Part shown: positions 60,750-64,000 of the stretch, piece by piece
Position numbering within the stretch: the first letter of the stretch is position 1
How the letters are laid out: every line of letters starts with the position of its first letter
DNA from: Eudorina sp. 2006-703-Eu-15
Taxonomy: Eukaryota > Chlorophyta > Chlorophyceae > Chlamydomonadales > Volvocaceae
Assembly: GCA_003117195.1 (NCBI GenBank)
Contig: BDSI01000022.1
Location: 521,553 to 585,552 of the forward strand
DNA: 64,000 bases
Direction: 5' to 3'
Program-made: the position numbers and the translations under genes
The notes under the pieces: generated by a model
Databases searched by the model: none
What the model saw: the letters and a program-made list of their open reading frames with translations, nothing else
What the model was told of the DNA's origin: nothing

Positions 60750-63400
60750 GGCCCGGCGTCCCGGTGGGGGGGAGGGGGCGGGGGCAGATGCGCGGACCGG
60801 GTTGTGCGGGCGGTTAAGGACGTGCTCGGCGCGGCTGGTGTGCGCGGTGTGCGGGGCCTGGCTTCCCAGGCGCGGGGCGGGGACGGGATGGGGAGACAGC
60901 CCTGGTCCCTTAGTGCAGACGGGCATAGGGTGGGGTTGTTTTGAGTTGGCCTCAAGTATGATGGCCGCCATGTTCCAGGTGGCAGAGGCGTTGGGTTTCA
61001 CTTTTGGCGCGCCCGGGTGTTGAGCGAAGAACCCCGCCGGGGGTGCACTAAATTGTGTTGAGGGTGGGAGGGGCGCAGGAGGGGTCCGGGCAGCGCTGGT
61101 AAGAGTGGGGGTCGGGTGTTCCGCGTTCGACATGAACGATGTCGTGGTTGCGTCATTTGGACTGGGCCCGCCGTTTCGTGGGCCTTCAAGCCCCTGGGCT
61201 TTCCGCGGAGACGCTGTGCAAGCGCAAGCGACAGAGCAGGCGGCAGCAGAGAGTGGGAGCAAGTGGAGTGGGTTTGGGGTGTGTTGCGCGTCGATGCAGG
61301 AGGGCAGTCAGGCAGTTCGGGTGGCGACGCGGTGCCGCGGGCTTGCACTTGCCGGGGAGGGCGGCCAGGGAGCGGGAGCGGGGCCGCGGTGTGTGGGCGA
61401 CTCGGCGGTCGCTGCTGCCGGTAGGCACTTGGAGCACTGGCTGCTGGCCTAGGGCTGCACGCAGCCTTCGGCATCAGATGTGACTTCGTTGACAGTGTTG
61501 ACTTCGCGAGGGCGTGTGTCAAAACGTCATGTGTCTACTTAGAAAAGAAACCCGCCCGACCGAACCCGTGCAGATATACTTGCCACATTACCTGGAAGAA
61601 AGTATTGTGCGTATTTAGGTTAGTATGTACATTCTCCTGGGAGGAGCGGAGGACCGTCTGGTGCCCTCCAGGACACATACATGCACCCAGTTGGGCACCC
61701 CAGCGGCCGGCCGGCGGTCGGGACCGGTGGCGGTAAGGCGCAGGGGGGGCACCGACCTGACGCGCTGGAGAGGCGCGGGCTACATACATGTGTTCGTAGG
61801 CGGGCGCGGATCCCTCCCCCTTCCCGCTTCCCTACCACCACCACCACCACCACCACACACACCACCCTCAAGGGCGCGCACGAATCCCCGCAACAAGAGC
61901 ACGCGCACGTTGCTGTGCAGCACGGGAAATCAAGAGAAGTCAAGGCGGCCTTACCGTTACTGCAGCTGGCAGCATCTTAGCTTCTGAAGGATCCGATGTG
62001 ACGTGAGGCACGTGCTCGGGGTCCCAACGGCGGAGGCGGTGGCGGACGTTGGGGGCAACGGCTGACGACGGCTATAGAACCCAAACCGTGCGTCGGTCGG
62101 ACCTGGATCGCGCGCTGTCCGCTTCTGGCTCAACTGTCCGAATCCCTTGTGGCACGCCTATGGCATGATGCTAGCCAAGCAAATACACAAGACGTCAGGA
62201 TCCTACCCGCTCGCAGGCCAGTGCCCTACTCCTGCTCCTCCCGTGTGCCGCAATCACGCATGCGTCCAGATACGCTCGTTCGTGTCCACGCCCTCTCGCG
62301 CACCGAAACAACCCTACACCCTCAAGCATGCACTGCTTCACTCGTCGGGTCGATTTGCGGGAGCCAGGACGTTCTATGGCGGGAGCGGCACGGGTTCATT
62401 GCAGCTGACGGCCGGTTGGAGGCGCTTCCGGGTATTCCCAAGGGCGCGACGGGCAGCTGAGGTGGCGTATACTGTGGCAGAGGTCCTGCGCGCGTGGCAG
62501 AGTTGACGCGCCGCGTAGAGGCTTGAACGCCCGGCGCCCAGGTTTGGGACATTGGGAGTGCTGTGCATGGATTCAGATGAATGAAAGCTCAGCAAAGCTC
62601 TTAGTGCGAATGAACGGACTGAAGGGGATTCAACTACTGGCCCTACCAACCATATGGTGAATCGGAATTACCATGGGGCGCGATGGCGCAGTGGGCGTGG
62701 GCGTCTCGCGGAAGCTTAGGGACACCTCAGGAGTCAGGGGCTTAGGGCGTCCGGGCATGCGTCGAAAGAGCGAGCGGGCAATTCAGGCGGCGGGGCCACC
62801 GGGGGGCCCTGCCGTCGTGGTGCCACCTCGAGGGCATCATGCGACATTGCAGCATGTAATGGTTACATAGAATAATTTCAGAAAAAAATATAACGATTGC
62901 GGAAGTCCGCACACGCGCACACGGGCTCAATGTCTTAATACGATAATTACCGCCAGCTGCAACACCCCTAAGGCTCTAACGCTCTATGGACTGCGACACG
63001 GTTGAGAAAGTTGCGCATGATATTATTATTGTCCCATACACACATTGATGACCATGTGGAAAGCGCCTGACACTGTCGGAGCTGGCCCCCGGTTTTGCAG
63101 CGGACTGTCAGGTGGACAATGAAAGGAACTACGGTATTTTTGCGTCCGCCATGACCAGTTTGAGTTATTTGGATGCTGGTTCAGGCTATACGTCTGAGTG
63201 CATGCGTTTACCCGGTCACACAACCGTTCATTTGTCGTGCGGAACCTGCCAGAGTGGACAGAACACAGCATATATAGCGTATATACACTTTCCTATGTAT
63301 ATACGTATGCAATCGTATAGATATTTGCTTCTATCCAAGCAGGATTCTTAGCAACGCTTACAACCAAAGTTATAGCTCAAAGCCTCAAACCCTTGCTATC
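60750..63400. other. Intergenic region, TIM21 to MLDP-like gene
   Basis: 2.6 kb without supported gene. A reverse copy of the family D tail (AAAGAAACCCGCCCGACCGA, near 61545) and a CCA microsatellite (61832-61856) are visible. Frames of 80-175 codons in either direction are GC-biased and have no family signature. Confidence 0.45.
63271..63277 (+). promoter_or_regulatory. Candidate TATA box of the MLDP-like gene
   Basis: TATATAG about 125 bp before the ATG at 63401. A second AT-rich run (TATATAC) follows at 63280. The spacing suits a short 5' UTR. Confidence 0.4.
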
Positions 63401-64000
63401 ATGGCTGATGACCGCAAGCTAAAGCGGCTCGGTTTCGTCGATGCTTATTCACAAAAGATTGCCAGTGGAGCTGCCTTCGTGGAAGGTGCCTACAAGAAAG
63501 TCCGGCCGCTGGTGCCGCAGCCGGTGCAACCCTGGCTTGCCAAGATGGAGGACACCGTCTTGGCGTATGCAGCACCAGCTGTTGCCAAGGCATCTGACAA
63601 CGCAGAGAAACTTCTGCGGACAACTGATGAGCAGGTTTGTCGGGTCGGAGTGCAACGCTCGCATCTATGGGAAGCTATCCCAGATTTCAAGGATGGAATA
63701 ACGAGGTATCGCTTGCTTCTTCGTACATGTTTGACCCGCGTCTGTGGCCAGCTACGCTACGTCTGCTCGTCTTCTCGCACGCAACATCTATTCGTTCGGT
63801 GTTGCAGGCAGGAAAATGAGTACGCACCATCATGCATGCGCAGGTCGATCATGTCTACCTCGCAACGGAGAAATGGCTCTCGCAAAAGCGTGAATTGACT
63901 GTGCACAACATCGACACGTTCCGGACCGCGGCCGACAAGTACTACCAGCTGGTCAAGTCATCTGCCGACTTCCTGACGTCCAAGCTCAGCTACGACGCGT
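63401..64000 (+). CDS. MLDP: MLDP-like major lipid-droplet protein, 3' end outside window
   Basis: Exon 1 63401-63634 and exon 2 63844 to the window end, joined in phase; 130 residues are visible. Start chosen at the first ATG after the TATA-like element. The sequence opens MADDRKLKRLGFVDAYSQKI, then ASGAAFVEGAYKK, WLAKMEDTVLAYAAPAVAKA and DNAEKLLRTTDEQVDHVY, continuing with amphipathic Ala/Lys/Thr-rich helices (KWLSQKRELTVHNI, KYYQLVKSSADFLTSKLSY). As far as I recall this matches the N-terminal half of MLDP, the main coat protein of lipid droplets in Chlamydomonas and relatives, which stabilises droplets formed in nitrogen starvation. No signal peptide or membrane helix is seen, as expected for a droplet-surface protein. 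Assignment is from memory of the family; an unrelated helical stress protein is the alternative. Confidence 0.6.

Noticed and set aside
60998..61522. Open frames of 110-175 codons on both strands after TIM21
   Set aside because: High GC keeps all frames open; nothing resembles a protein family or links to a splice site.

Overview
The window is nuclear DNA of a green alga, most likely a volvocine (Chlamydomonas/Volvox-type). Every recognisable protein is split into many short exons with GT-AG borders and consistent phase. The DNA is GC-rich and full of G-rich and (CA)n-type simple repeats. TGTAA polyadenylation signals occur, and the gene set is eukaryotic (TKL-type kinases, a SNARE, TIM21, an algal lipid-droplet protein). 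No bacterial operons, tRNAs, rRNAs or CRISPR arrays were seen.

Region 1 (1-15365) is the most interesting part. It holds the 3' half of an ArsJ-type organoarsenical efflux transporter gene (+), a complete phosphoglycerate kinase gene (-) and a complete glyceraldehyde-3-phosphate dehydrogenase gene (+). The PGK and GAPDH genes are head to head over a 460-bp intergenic region; the arsJ and PGK genes are tail to tail. In bacteria, GAPDH plus ArsJ form an arsenate-resistance pathway: GAPDH joins arsenate to glyceraldehyde 3-phosphate and ArsJ exports the unstable 1-arseno-3-phosphoglycerate. Finding the same partners side by side in an intron-rich eukaryotic genome, with PGK (the enzyme that uses the normal 1,3-bisphosphoglycerate product) inserted between them, suggests a eukaryotic arsenate-detoxification gene cluster.

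Region 2 (17730-21766) is a 9-exon TKL-like cytosolic protein kinase. Region 3 (21767-28909) has no gene I can support; it carries dispersed repeats and a 1-kb DNA-transposon-like element with terminal inverted repeats. Region 4 (29006-50336) holds a very large receptor-like kinase gene (-, 19 exons, about 2063 residues) and, 18 kb away in opposite orientation, a frameshifted duplicate of only its first three exons. Region 5 (50337-54612) is gene-poor, with a long CAG tract and a decayed LINE reverse transcriptase. Region 6 (54613-64000) has a Bet1/Sft1-type Qc-SNARE, the mitochondrial import subunit TIM21, and the first two exons of an MLDP-like lipid-droplet protein running off the window end.

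Exon borders were worked out by hand from splice consensus, reading phase and protein-family fit; they are predictions. Introns host several dispersed repeat families, long GGGGGA tracts and minisatellites, which account for nearly all the long low-complexity open frames.
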